Shown here one piece after another: positions 38,713-50,500 of a stretch of 64,000 bases of DNA. Numbering within the stretch: position 1 is the first letter of the stretch; each line of letters opens with the position of its first letter. Source of the DNA: Gymnothorax reevesii (taxonomy: Eukaryota; Chordata; Actinopteri; Anguilliformes; Muraenidae); assembly GCA_029721435.1 (NCBI GenBank), contig CM056587.1:20158667-20222666 (forward strand), in the 5' to 3' direction. The notes under the pieces were generated by a model that saw only the letters and a list, made by a program, of their open reading frames with translations, was not told the DNA's origin and ran no database searches. Made by a program: the position numbers and the translations under genes.

Positions 38713-41700
38713 TCACAGTAAGGGCAGATCAGAGGCTTGCAGAAGTTCAAGGCCCACATCAGTGTCTCTGAGTGCAAACAAGGTAACACCAGACTGGTAC
38801 GCCGCTGGAATCATAATGTGGGACATCCTCGGCTGTTGTTCTTCAGCACACACTTCCTCCCAGCTCATCTGCCTCACCTGGCCTGTGGTAGCAGAGACAG
38901 ACATATAGTTCAAGGATAATACAATTTGCACAGATTAGGAAAGTGATTCATGTTTTGATATTACAAAATCATATCTACTTTACACTTGAAATTGTGCCAA
39001 TGGAAATTTGTCGGCTCTCATGCTGGTGTAACTTTCAACTAAATTGAGCTAACAGTGACACATAATCACACTGAATACTGATACTAAAATTTGAAAACAC
39101 AACTGACTACACGCTTATACTAATAAACCTAATTAATTTTTGGCATTCAGATGCTACTTAGCATTCACTAGTTATAGCCAAGTCTGTTTGCGTTCATCAA
39201 AAGCAATTTAAAAATTCAAGGGCATTGAGAAGCATAAGTTTGCACAGGAGTCTCTGCTCCTCTCATTCTTATTAAAATAGCTTGATTCAAAGTTATTTGT
39301 GGATGCAAATTATAATTATATACAAAGACTACTTTCAGGGATATTGTGGATTCAGCCTGACTGCTACTACAGATCCTCCATGTCAATGCTGTAACTTCAA
39401 CAGCTTTAATTGGAATTTGGTGGGGACATTCATTGCCACTAAAGGAAGACGCATGCCGATTTTGGATAATTTATTATAACTTTCAAAACCATTAATTTAC
39501 TAATTAATTAATTTCAAAGAATTTTTGATCAAAATTTCAGCAATTGAGCATAATATCCTTACATATGAATCAAGGATCAAAGAATAAGGGGATATACCTT
39601 TGCTGTTGGGGCTGAAATTGTCCTCATCTATTTTCATTTGAAGGCAAAAGCATTTCATTCTCAAAAAACTAAAATCTTAAATGCACTTAGTATTATACGT
39701 AGGTTGCTCAAGTTAAGAGCATCTCTAAATGTGAATAATGCAATGAAATGCAAAATGGTACTTAAAATAGACAGATATACATATATAAAGTTGTATGCTG
39801 TAGACCAGGGGTGGGCAATCACGGTCCTGGAGGGCCGGTGTGTATGCAGGTTTTTATTCCTATCAATTACCCTGACTAATTGAGTTAATTGATTGCATGC
39901 ACAAATATAGATTTTTGCAATGATTCGATCAAAGGAAAATGTTTTATGAAGGGAGACAAGACTAGTCTTTGTAGTTTCATGATAATTTAAAGAAATGCGC
40001 ATGAAACGTCAGATTTCATAAATGGTTTGGCTAATTGAGACAATCAACTAATTAAAGACCAGACGTTGGTGTGAAAACCAGGGACAGATACGGCCCTCGC
40101 TGCCCACCTCTGTTGTAGACACTGAAAAGCTGATATGCTGTGGTCTATTTTTGAAGCTTCTGTAACAAACTGATGTATAATAACAAAGATGATTCAGTTT
40201 TCAAGGTTAACAAGCATCATCAAATAAGAGGTGCTGAGTTTGAATACTGGCCAGGATCATTCCGTGTAAAGTTTGCAAGCCCCTATTGTCTGCCTGAGTT
40301 TCCTCCAGGAAGCCCTGTTTCCTCCCACTGCCCAATGGCATACAGCATAGGCCAGCTAGAGTCTGAAATACTCGTATGAACGAATCTAAGAGTGAATGGA
40401 GTGTGTATTCTGTGATCTGCCTCTCACTAAGAGGAAGTCAATCCAGGTTCAAAGTAAAAACCTTCCCCTGCATTTTGTTATTACCACCTGAATTTGCTTA
40501 TTAGCACAAGCTAACTTTTGCCAGCAGGTACAATACATTTGTGAAATTTGTTGGCTCTGTACTTCATTGAAAAAAGGATAGCCATGCAAAGCATAATAAT
40601 ATGCCCACACGGCAACCATGTCAATGACATAAAGATGTTCCAATCATCACCAACATCAACAGGGATCCTTGTCATATCACCTTTGACTCACAAAACAAAA
40701 TGAAAAGAATAAAAAGAATAATAAAAATTTGAAGACCACAATGGAAAAATGATCAGTCACATTTTCACATTGTGGAGAAATGATAAATTAAAAATTCAAA
40801 ACAATCTGAGAAACAAAGCACTGAAAAATATGCAAAAAATATGAAATAGAATATAAAAATATGTAATATATAGAATATCCAAAAATGCTAAATTTGGACT
40901 CTGATCATTTTTCCTTTGTGGTCTTCAATTGTGGTAATTGTAAAGTGAGAACATAGGCAATTGCAATATAGATCCATTCTGTGGAGGGGGCAAATAAAAC
41001 TGTGTCAGAACTTTTACTTCTGCCCTCTGGAATTTCCACCTCTGCTCTCCCCAAATGCATACTGTGACAAGATCCCACCAAAACTATGTGGGAAACTATC
41101 TAGTTTGTATGAGAGACATAGTGCAATGTGATTATGTGAAAATGAGAGGTTGGACTGCTTTACTGACCTTCCACATCCAGGGTACGCCAGTGCGGGTCAG
41201 ACTGACCCTGTGTCAGCACTGACAGTTCGGTGTCACTTGTCAATCTTTGCAGCACGTCCTCTCGGCGAATCAGTAGCACCGACTCACTGGAAAGACGCTG
41301 TAGCACCACCCCTTCACTCTCTGTAAAGACATGATCTTCCCTGACCAAAAATACAATGGAGACTAACACAATATTTTTGCTTGTAAATCTTGGGTCTGAG
41401 ATTGAAAAGAAACAAAAAATATGAAGTCAAACTGTCAGCTTTCTTTTAAGGTTATATTCAACTATATCAGGCAAGCTGCTTAAATATTACTCAGGCAAAC
41501 TAAAAGAAATCAATTTAATTCACAAATAATCATACATGAGAAATCATTTAGAAGCATACTAACTGAAAACATTAGATATTATTTGCTTTGAAAGTCCAGA
41601 TATGGTCTTGCAGCATGGTCACAGAAAATCAATCTCATGTGATTGAGAATAGTAGTTTAACTAAACTACACACTTAATGTAGTCAGCATATACAAAACAG

Positions 41701-43077
41701 CACACTATGCAGCCTAAAACACTACAGTTGCAACAGACAGCTTTTTTAAGTGTAATAATTGAAGCAATGAATTCAATGCAGGCCTACCTCCACACATTTA
41801 ATGCAGTTGGGCCATAATTGAATTCACAGATTCAATTGGATTTATGGACCTATATGTTGCATTCTCTTCAGATGCAAACCTGCAAAGAGTTAGCTGTTCT
41901 ACTCCTCTGGCTAGGACTGGGCTCCCAGAATTTTATTAGTTGGAGCCTTGCTCTTTTTAAAATGACAGGAATTTTTTTGGGCGGTCACCAACTGTAAACC
42001 CCTAAAGCTGCAGTTCCAACAAGAGCCATCTGGCAATGGCAGATCCCCCTGGCTGTAGGTTGTGTGACAACCTTTAAAAGGCACATCTACACATCATGAT
42101 TGACATGTGTGTCAAGTTTGGTGAAGCTAGCACATATAGTTTCAGAGATATGGCCCGGACAAACTCATGTTCACAGACGGACAGACAGACGGATGGACCG
42201 AGCAATAGCTTTATCCCCCCGCATTATATGCCGGGGGAATAAAAAGCATTGTCGCCATCCTTCAGTCCAGCCTCTCGTCCTTGCTCCAACTCACCCACAT
42301 CCAGAGGGTTTGTCATGAAGACGGCATTAGGCCCCACCCCAAAAATTAGCTGGTGATGCCAAGCGTCAGGGATCTCCTCCCCCTCGGGGACAGCCAGCTG
42401 CATGTTCATAGTGGCAACTGGCACCGCCCCCTTTCGGATCCAATAAGCAAGCCAGGGAACCAGCTTCACTTGCCTTGGAGGGTGGAAGGGGAAAAACCGC
42501 CCCACCACCTTCCCATTGCTGGCCTGCTGTGCTCCACTGAGGAGCTGTTGGTGAGTGGCGCCTGGTTGGGAGGTGACATGGATGAAAAGACACTTGAATA
42601 AATATGCAAGAAAAATACATCAAACAATATAATGAGCAATAATTAGCAGCATGAGTGGTATAAAAACGCTATCTGATGAAGCCAATACAGTTATCTTGAT
42701 TTATTTACATTCTCCCCTTTCCTCTCTGTTTCTAATGCCAGAACGAGAAATGCCACCCACCCACTGACCCAACATTTAGGAAACCATAAAGCAGATCAAG
42801 TCATCTAATTGTTGCGTCATTTAACAGTACCTGCCTCACTGCGAGAGAACAGGTAGTCTGGAAGAGGCGATTTATCTTTCCTTAACCGAGTCCGCACACA
42901 CAATTCGGCGATTTCAGGCGCTACTTTAATGCCAAGAGCTTGTAGGACGTCCACCACCGCAGTAGCGCCGCACGCAGACGCTCCGATCTGAAGGGTCTGC
43001 TTTTCCACAGCTTCCGCGACTGACCACAGCATGGCGTTGCAACCTTCCTTCTCATGGTCATGGAGTTCAGTGTCCAT
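38713..43077 (-). CDS. Uncharacterised papain/C39-like peptidase-fold protein, 4 coding exons, 278 aa
   Basis: Coding exons: 43077-42831, 42561-42295, 41320-41168 and 38882-38713 (TGA 38715-38713). They total 837 nt in one frame with GT-AG introns. I do not recognise a named orthologue. Seen: QIGASACGATAVVDVLQALG at 30-49, WLAYWIRKGAVPVATMNMQ at 119-137, and WHHQLIFGVGPNAVFMTNPL at 150-169. A Gln six residues before Cys36-Gly, a His at 151/152 and an Asn-Pro 15 residues later match the order and spacing of the oxyanion Gln, Cys, His and Asp/Asn-Pro of C39 and papain-like peptidases. The KGxPV strand before the His is also usual in that family. There is no signal peptide or membrane segment, so it is probably cytosolic. 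Residues 172-278 have no motif I know. A strong acceptor 15 bases upstream of the ATG (exon start 43093) suggests a 5' UTR exon further up, perhaps ending at the GTGAGT donor beside 43547. Confidence 0.85.
39806..40112. mobile_element. hAT-like MITE with 8-bp target duplication
   Basis: The left end CAGGGGTGGGCAA and right end TGCCCACCTCTG are inverted repeats of the hAT CAGGGGTGGGCAA type. The element is flanked by CTGTAGAC (39798-39805) and TTGTAGAC (40113-40120), an 8-bp duplication with one mismatch, which is the hAT hallmark. It is 307 bp, lacks a transposase, and lies in the last intron of the 278-aa gene. Confidence 0.9.
40200..40425 (+). repeat. Degenerate tRNA-derived SINE-like repeat
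   Basis: GAGTTTGAATACTGGCCAGG resembles a tRNA B box region. It is followed by TTTCCTCCAGGAAGCCCTGT and TTTCCTCCCACTGCCC, the conserved wording of an old vertebrate SINE core common in fish. It is heavily mutated and has no clear ends. Confidence 0.5.
41990..42242. repeat. AGGTCA-family repeat end near exon 2 of the 278-aa gene
   Basis: The stretch has the GGACAGACAGACGGATGGAC run and a terminal hairpin-like CCCCCCGCATTATATGCCGG plus GGG, as in the element at 15423-15809. It ends about 50 bp before the exon 2 donor at 42289-42294. Confidence 0.5.
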
Positions 43078-44199
43078 GCTCAGCCGAGGGCCACTGTTGG
43101 GGTGGGAGGGGATATTTGGTTTGCTCGATTACTCGCACTAACAGTAATTTTTCAAGTTCTCTCATGATTACAATCATCATTGATGAGTCAATTGTGTATT
43201 CACAGCTGTAAACCACCAAATCGCGGTGTCATGGAATTGCACACCAATACAGGAGCACAGCAAAACGATTTTATTCACAAGAAACCATGCATTAATTCAG
43301 CCGGCTTTTTGAAATTTATTTTATTTTTGTTTGAGGTGAAGCGCAAACGACTCGTTGACTTTGCCTTTATACGGGCGAAATATGGCAGCATAGGTCTCTA
43401 ATAAAATACATCGCAAATACCACTTATCCGGACCATAACTTCAAATGTCTTTCTTTAATCGTGTCTCAGCGACCAACCTTGCTAGTAATCCTTACGTGAT
43501 TGCGCGTCAAAACGTGTTCGTGCTCACGAGGATGCGATTCACTCACCGACTGTGGCACTGCGGCTAAAATGATTTTATCTAAATACAATGTTTTTAGGTG
43601 CCGAAAGACATAGTCATGCCTATGCTAAGAATAGTGCATAGACTGTTTTTAACTTTTTGTTTGTTGGTTTCCGGTATATGGAGAGTCACTATTGGGCAGA
43701 ATATTTAATATATTTAATAATAACACCTTGTGATTGGAGACAGACGTGACACTCACAATCAGCTGCAATTGCAATTGGAAGCGCTTTTCTTGCCTTGAGC
43801 AGGCGGTGTCCTGTGATAAAGTCGGGTAAATTGCAGTAGAATCTATGAGAAGGGACTGCAGTTTTCTGCATTTCTCACTGATCTATATTCTACGTAGATC
43901 ATCAGTATTTCTGTGTATAAGTCACTCCAACGTCAACGATACATTTATTTACCCACGTGAATTAGGTTAATATGGCATAGCTGTCTGACCCAAACAATGA
44001 TCTTCTAAGGCGCAACACAACGAGATATACTAAGCTCGTTGGCGCAACATGTGTCACATAAGGCTTAGTGATATTACCGGTTTCTTTTTTGCGATTGTCA
44101 GATCTAGTTTAGAAGGTGCATACCGCCACCTCCTGTACCGGAGTATACAAACATGTCAAGGTCGATGTATTGACTTGCATTGTGGAAATTGATCTAGTC

Positions 44200-44710
44200 T
44201 TATCCCGCTAACTTAATGGCGTCATTTTGCCGAGATTTAGAGAGAGGAGAAAAAAGAGATATAATCAATGCTACCATATCTAAATTCTGTTGTAGAACCG
44301 TGTATCTCTTGTAAAATCGTACAACCCCAATTCCGAAATTCCTTCTTCTTCCGCCTTCTGAGGAGAGTAGTCGCACCCTATCTCTGCACCTGCCTGCGTC
44401 TTCTTTCTTTGTCCAGTATTGTCCTGTTACCCCCTCGTTTTTCTTTCTTTTTTTTTTTTTTTGGACCCTCCGTCTGCTTCTGAGGCTCTTCTGGCACAGC
44501 CTCACACGGACCGGTCCTCTTCACCAACATCCTTACCCCTCAAGGACAGAACATTCTGCCCCTGATATTCCACCCCCCCATTTCATAGATGAAATGTCAT
44601 CTATGTTCTATTGTGAATAACATTGGCTCATGTGATCTGAAAGTCATTGCATTTTGATTTTATTCACAATATACACTTCATCCCAACTATTTCAGAATTG
44701 GGGTTGTACA
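44200..44710 (-). repeat. Transposon with TACAACCCCAATTCC ends interleaved with LINE 3' sequence
   Basis: GTACAACCCCAATTCCGAA near 44322-44340 and TTCAGAATTGGGGTTGTAC near 44691-44709 are inverted copies of a terminal repeat common in fish. The internal TTTTATTCACAATATACACT text near 44658 also belongs to that family. The frame of the neighbouring LINE's last protein segment runs up to the right end and stops matching there. LINE-like low-complexity Lys-rich coding text appears again at about 44350-44500. The order of insertions is not resolved. Confidence 0.5.
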
Positions 44711-45991
44711 ATGGCCTTCTCAGCACTATCCACCCCTTTTCCTGTAGTTCCTAATACTCCCTCCAGACTCCATTGTCTCCCTGCTGCTAATATCCTCAGC
44801 CTTAGCTGCTCCCTCTCTTCAGTAAACACGAGAACATGCTCAACATCCCCATCTACCTTACATTCGGAACATTGATTTGATTGGACCTTCCCCAACATGA
44901 ACATTGCTCTTTTGAGTTCTGTATGGTTTAACCTCAACCTTGTTAGTTTGACGTCATTTCTGCAGTTTCCTAACTTTAGCACTGCTTGCATTTATGGATT
45001 TTTTTCCTCTGTGATATGTCTCCATCCCATCTCTCCTGCCACTTCTTCATCATCTCTTTTTTTAACTATGGCTTTTCCTTCTCCTTTTCCGAATGGGACA
45101 TTTAGAACTTGTTCCAAAGCTATTGAACGTTTGGCTATTTTATCTGCAGCCTCATTCCCTCTGACTCCAACATGGGCCGGTACCCAGCAGAAAACTATGT
45201 TCTTTCCTATTCTGTGTCATCTGTATAGGCTCTGGAGGGTTTCCAGAATTAGATCCGGTCTAACAGATCGTAAGCTTTTAATATTGACAAGAACAGAGAT
45301 AGAATCTACACAGAATACCACTCTCTCTGGGAAAAACTCCTCAACCCATTGCAGGCCTATTATTACTGCCATCATTTCAGCTGTATAAACTGACAGATTA
45401 TCAGATAGTCTCCTGCCAATGCTTGTTTTTGTCTTTGGAATATATATACCTACTCCAACTTTGTTATGATCATCCTTAGACCCGTCTGTATAAATGTCCA
45501 TATAACTGTAGTACCTACTGCCAATATACTGTCCCGCTAGAAACCCTTTCTCACAGTCAGCCCACTCCTTCTGAAGTTCCATTATTTCAATATCTACGTC
45601 AGGCTTTGGAAAAAACCATGGGGGAACTACACTAATAGGGGCAGGATTGCAGGATTATTCAGTCCATACTCAATTGCCTTTCCCTTTGCTGTCCATCCGA
45701 ATCCATTACCCTGAAATTCATACTCTCAACACGGCTGCAGAACACCCTTGGCTGGATTCTCATTGCCACATCCCTGTAATCTCATCCAGTATGACATCAT
45801 TAACTTATCCCTTCTCAAGTCTACCGGTGCCTCCCCTGCTTCTACCTGTATTGTATTGACAGAAGTTGTTCTCATTTCCCCACTGCAGATTCTGTGTGCT
45901 TTATTTTGTTTTCTGTCAATTCTGTTCAAATGTGTCTTGGCTGCCCCTCCATATACAAAATATCCATAATCAATGGATGTTCTCATTAAGG

Positions 45992-45992
<1 letters not shown>

Positions 45993-46053
<61 letters not shown>
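45993..46053. repeat. (AT)n microsatellite inside the LINE
   Basis: About 30 uninterrupted TA/AT units. It sits within the LINE frame and is read there as a Tyr-Ile repeat without breaking the open frame, so it has expanded after insertion. Confidence 0.95.
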
Positions 46054-46059
<6 letters not shown>

Positions 46060-47011
46060 TTCTTTATCAGCTTCCCATGTCCAGCTATTGCTCTCATTAA
46101 GTTAACAACTTTCTTATATTTTGTTTCTAATTTATCCAGGTGGGTTTTCCATGTTTGTTTTTCATCTAGCCGGACTCCTAAATACTTGAATGAACTGACC
46201 TTCTCCATAAGCAGCCCATATAACTTAAAATTCTGATTTCTAACTCCCTTCTTTCTGGTGAAGATCATACAACAAGATTTGCTTGGGGAGAGCTTAAATC
46301 CCCATTTATACGACCACTGTTCAGCTTTCACTATTGCATTCTTTGTTTCGGTATCGGTTCTGTCTGAGTCTCGTCCCCTAATCCATATGGTTCCTCTGTC
46401 GGCATAATGTGGTGACCCCATCCTTCGGTCCAAAGTCATAAAAATGTCATTAATCATGAAATTGAAAGGTACAGGATTTATCATGCTACCTTGTGGAATT
46501 CCGTTAGCTATATTAAATGCATCTGATATTTCAGATCCAACTTTAACCCTAAACTTACATTCAGATAAAAGCTCCAACGCAAAATTATAAAAACGTCCTC
46601 TGATTCTCCTCATTTTTCTCTTCATTGTAATTAACAGTCCCTCTCTCCACCGAGAATCATAGAATTCTTTTTCAATAGCAAAAAAGATAATTGCCATAGA
46701 TTCTTTCATTTTACCAGATTTCTCAATTTCCTTGCAAACTCTAATAGCTGCATCCACTGACAATTTAACTTTTTTGCTCTAGAAAGTAATTAAGCCTCTT
46801 CATTTGTATCTTCTCCATCAATTGGCATAGATGTGAGGTCAATGCAGTAGGCCGGTAACTACCAACACTGCTAGGATCCTTTCCTAGTTTATTAAATGGG
46901 AGAATTAACGCTCTCTTCCAGCTCACTGGCAATTCCCCTTCTTCCCAAATCTTATTAAAGAATTGTAATACAAGCTTCAAAAAATTCTCTGGCAACTTTC
47001 GGAACATTGCG

Positions 47012-47565
47012 TAACTTTATTGCTGCGTACCCCGTTCCGTGCAATGCTAACACTAGCTCAAACACAGTGATGTCAACATCCAGAACATTCTCAGACTCCG
47101 CTATGACATATCAGACCGCAAGGGATGACAGACAAAATTGTAAAACTTCAACAGATTTAATAAAAAACGCCTGACCAAGATTGAAATAATAAAGAAAATG
47201 AGATATTTACAGTCCCTTGGTACTTGAGATGGGGTTGCTTTGTTGCAATGTCCTGGGACAGGAAAATGCTCCAACACAGGCTAAAATCCACAAAAAGAGC
47301 TTCACAGGTCTTGTAAAGAGTGACAGGTCTGGTCAAAAGTATCCTTCCACTATTTCTCCATGCAATTTTTCCTACTACTTTACTCTCTCAATTTTTCTCC
47401 TTATATACTCTTTTCCAGCCCCCTCCCACCTTCCAGACTATTTTTTCAATTCTCTGGGACTTTCCCCTCTGAGGCATGTCCAGGACATGCCCAAAGCCCA
47501 AGCTCAAAACTGGGCTTGACAAAAAAATTGTCAACACTGCCATCTAGTGGCTTTTTTTCACATTA
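47012..47565. other. Unresolved insertion or diverged segment inside the LINE
   Basis: LINE protein similarity stops at about 47565 on one side (after ISGCN) and resumes at about 47120-47007 (DITVFELVLALHG, then MFRKLPENF in a shifted frame). The 450 bp between contains pyrimidine-rich plus-strand text and a CACTGCCATCTAGTGGC motif seen near other fish repeats. I found neither inverted ends nor target duplications. Confidence 0.4.
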
Positions 47566-48126
47566 CAGCCTGATATTGCAAACACTGTATTTTCTTCCAG
47601 GACTGGAATTTTCACTGATGCCCTTTTCCCATTCATTTTCTTCAACATAGACCAGACATCCCCAATATCCACTTCTCTTCCAATTGACGAGCTGTAATTC
47701 CTCCAAGTATTCCTTTTACTCTCCTTAATGATTCTACGTGCAATTGCCCTTTTCTTCTGAAAGTCCAATACATTTTCTTGAGTTAAGTTATTTTGTAAGG
47801 TTTTCAGTGCATATTCCTTTCTCAAGCAGCTTCTGTACATTTCTTATTCCACCAGGGAACCAAGTTCTTTGTCCCCCCTAATTGTTTCATAGGAATACTA
47901 TTTTGTGCTGCATCCCTAATTAGTTGAGTAATTTTAAAGGCACATTCCTCGACAGAACGATACATCTCCCTTGATACAGCTACTTAACTACTTAGCTCTT
48001 TAAATTTTTCCCAGTCTGCTTTTGCAAAGCACCATTTCTCTATCTTACTCATTTCCTGATGATTTACATCTACATTAATCGAACACGCTATGGGAAAACG
48101 GTCACTTCCTATAGAATCGTCCTTTA

Positions 48127-48730
48127 AGCATGCCCCAGACAGAGCAACTTTGCCTGACGCAAGTGACATGCGTGTTTGCTGCATCAGGCAATGTTGCACC
48201 ATGTGAGGATGATTTTTGCTGTGTAATTTCTCACATGACAGTGCAGCAGCGTATCTAGCATGCTAGATATTTTTGCGTCACGCAAGGAAGTTACTCACCG
48301 TGTGGGGACGACCTGCTGCAATGTTACACTTGCTTGACCAATCACAACGTACAGACCCGTCATATGATGTGCAGACGAGTCACATGATACAGAAAAATGG
48401 CGGCACCCTATGAGACTGTAACAGACATCCTGGCCGAGGATTTAGCATGGGCGCCGCCATTTTCTGTATGATGTGACTGGTCTGCACATCATGTGATGAG
48501 TCTGCATGTTGTGATTGGTTGAGCACATGTAACATTGCAGCAGGTAGCCCCCACACGGTGACTAACTTCCTCGTGTGACACAAAAATATCTAGCATGCTA
48601 GATACGCTGCGGCACTGTCACGCGAGGAAGTTAAGCAGCAAAAACCATCCCCACACGGTGCAACACTGCCTGATGCTGTATACACGCATGTCACTTGCCT
48701 CAGACAAAGTTGCACCGCCTAGGGCAGGCT
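48127..48730. mobile_element. Palindromic Harbinger-like MITE inserted in the LINE endonuclease, TTA target duplication
   Basis: The 604-bp element folds as one long imperfect inverted repeat centred near 48440. Blocks such as GGCAAGTGACATGCGTG and ATCTAGCATGCTAGATA occur in both arms. The flanks are TTA at 48124-48126 and TTA at 48731-48733. Removing the element and one TTA joins LINE residues FEWTV to KDDSIGSDRFPI in frame, confirming the edges. A 3-bp TTA duplication with AGC/GCT ends suggests PIF/Harbinger. It has no transposase. Confidence 0.9.
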
Positions 48731-49239
48731 TTACAGTCCATTCAAATGCGCTAGCCAAGCTGCTAGATACTAATGTCATATCTATATGTGACATTGTGTT
48801 AGTTCGTATGTCAATTCTCGTTCCGTCACCATTATTTAGACACATTAACCTTCTTACATCCATCAGCTCTTCAACAATCTCACCGTTACTATCTGTGTGT
48901 TTACTTCCACAGAGACTGTTATGAGCATTAAAGTCCCCACACCGTATTTCCTTTGCACTGCCATGACAAGGCCTGTTAATTACCTGCTGAAGTGATTCTA
49001 AGATTAAGGGCTGGCAAGGATTATAGAAATTGACTATGATAAGATTACCATCTTTGACATTACCTCAAAAGATTGGACCGAAATCATTATGCGGAAACAG
49101 TACTATGTTTACGGTAGACGTTTCTCTCTCTGTAAACCATTATTGGGACACGGGCCAAGGTTTATTGAACAACAACCGATCAACGCCAAATTTCTCCATA
49201 ACTTCCTGGTTAGAATGAGTTTGTATCGTAAAGTCAAGC

Positions 49240-49464
49240 TATAAACTCATATCTTGACGTTGACTTTCCCCAATTTTACTCCATTGTATGGAAACATCTT
49301 AACCTGGCCTTCACTGAGTTTGCATTTGGCACATATTATGATTTACATTGTATCTGTATCTGCACATTGCACAACACAATCTCCACCTTAATAAACACGC
49401 AAAATTTATCTCAATACAATAAGGTCTATAATGGGTGGGGTTTGGATAAGAGACATAAATTCAG

Positions 49465-49497
<33 letters not shown>

Positions 49498-50310
49498 GAC
49501 TCTCTCTGGAAATATTTTGCATCAAGGTTACGTTGTGAAATGCAATGTGCATGGGTTTTCTAGAATAAGCTCATTTTCTACTTCAGATTGCATGCATGCT
49601 TTGTAATTCATGAATGGGGAATCTAATAAAAGCTTCAATGTCCTCATTTCATATGCTTTCAAATTCAAATGCAATTTACTGCAATTTATGTAGTCAAAAA
49701 AACTGCAGTTTTATGATTCCGCATTGGACAAAAACATGTTATGGTTGGAACCCTTCTGTTGTCCTGACGCAGTTGATGATGAGGTTTTATTTTACTCAGG
49801 TTCAAAGACCCAGGATGTAAAATTTATTTAAGGAAGTGGCATGGATACTGTAATTGTGTATCTTGGGCACTGACATTCTTGGCAATGTTGCGTATTCTAA
49901 ATTGTGTCAGTAGGTTTCTATTGCAGGGCAGAGGTTTCAAGCCATGAACAGAGCAATAAGGACAAAACGTTTAAAGTGGTACATGCAAATCTATAATGAG
50001 ACAAAATGGTTGCTGCACATTTGTAATAAATTATATAATTTATTTATAAAATTATAAATAATATAAATAATATAATATAATAATATAATATAAATATAAT
50101 ATAAATAAATTATAAATAATTATAATAATTATAATATATATATTATAAAATATTACCATATTTTTCCACTGATAAACCAAAGACCTAATTTGTTAGGGAT
50201 GGAAGAAGTTGCAATCATTGTTCTTCGGGTGATCAAAATAGATGGAACGTGAAATCCCTCTTGTACAAAAAAGAACATTCAGGCCCCTGCAAAAATTGAT
50301 ACAGTCATCC
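49240..50310. other. Gene-free stretch with simple repeats
   Basis: It contains a (CT)n run at about 49458-49510 and a very AT-rich stretch at 50030-50155 built from AATAT/ATAATA words. No coding or transposon similarity was recognised elsewhere in it. Confidence 0.6.
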
Positions 50311-50314
50311 CAAT

Positions 50315-50500
50315 CCATGCGGAAAAATGTTGTTGTCTGATGAACCAAATGGTGGACTTTTTGGCCTTATTTTTAAAAGATATGTTTGGCGTAAGGCAAT
50401 ACTGCTCATCACTTTAGGGACACCATCTTGCAGTGGAGTTTTTTTGCAGCTGGGACAGGGTTCCTGGCAAGATAGATGGGGTAATGAATAGCTAAATTAT
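50315..50500 (+). pseudogene. Internal fragment of a Tc1-like transposase gene
   Basis: The text reads as a mutated Tc1 catalytic core: TCTGATGAACCAAATGGTGG (DE region), AAAAGATATGTTTGGCGTAA, ACTGCTCATCAC, then AGCTGGGACAGGGTTCC (AAGTG). There are several stops and frameshifts and no terminal repeats nearby. It belongs to a different Tc1 subfamily from the copy at 51242-52699. Confidence 0.6.

Larger units (their letters stand above)
44692..49235 (-). mobile_element. RNase H-bearing LINE (I/Nimb-like), inactivated and interrupted
   Basis: Read on the minus strand from about 49235 down. The apurinic-type endonuclease comes first (VNFYNPCQPL, CGDFNAHNSLCGS near 48950, SRIDIR-like and SDRFPIACSI near 48080). 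A linker follows (47840-47544). The reverse transcriptase covers 47007-45726, with SYRPTALTSHLCQLMEK, NGIPQGSMINPVPFNFMIND and SPHYADRGT. RNase H is at 45582-45217 (YTDGSK, YTAEMMAV, CVDSIS, so its D-E-D triad is intact). A Cys-bearing C-terminus lies at 44991-44692. The RT catalytic YADD/FADD is YADR, and frameshifts and insertions break the frames. RNase H together with an endonuclease places it in the I-type group; the exact clade is inference. Confidence 0.85.

Noticed and set aside
38713..43077. Recent bacterial transfer as the origin of the peptidase-like gene
   Set aside because: Three well-formed introns and vertebrate-like composition give no sign of recent transfer. An ancient origin cannot be judged from one sequence.
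44897..45388. A 163-codon plus-strand open frame
   Set aside because: It is antisense to the RNase H and C-terminal part of the LINE.
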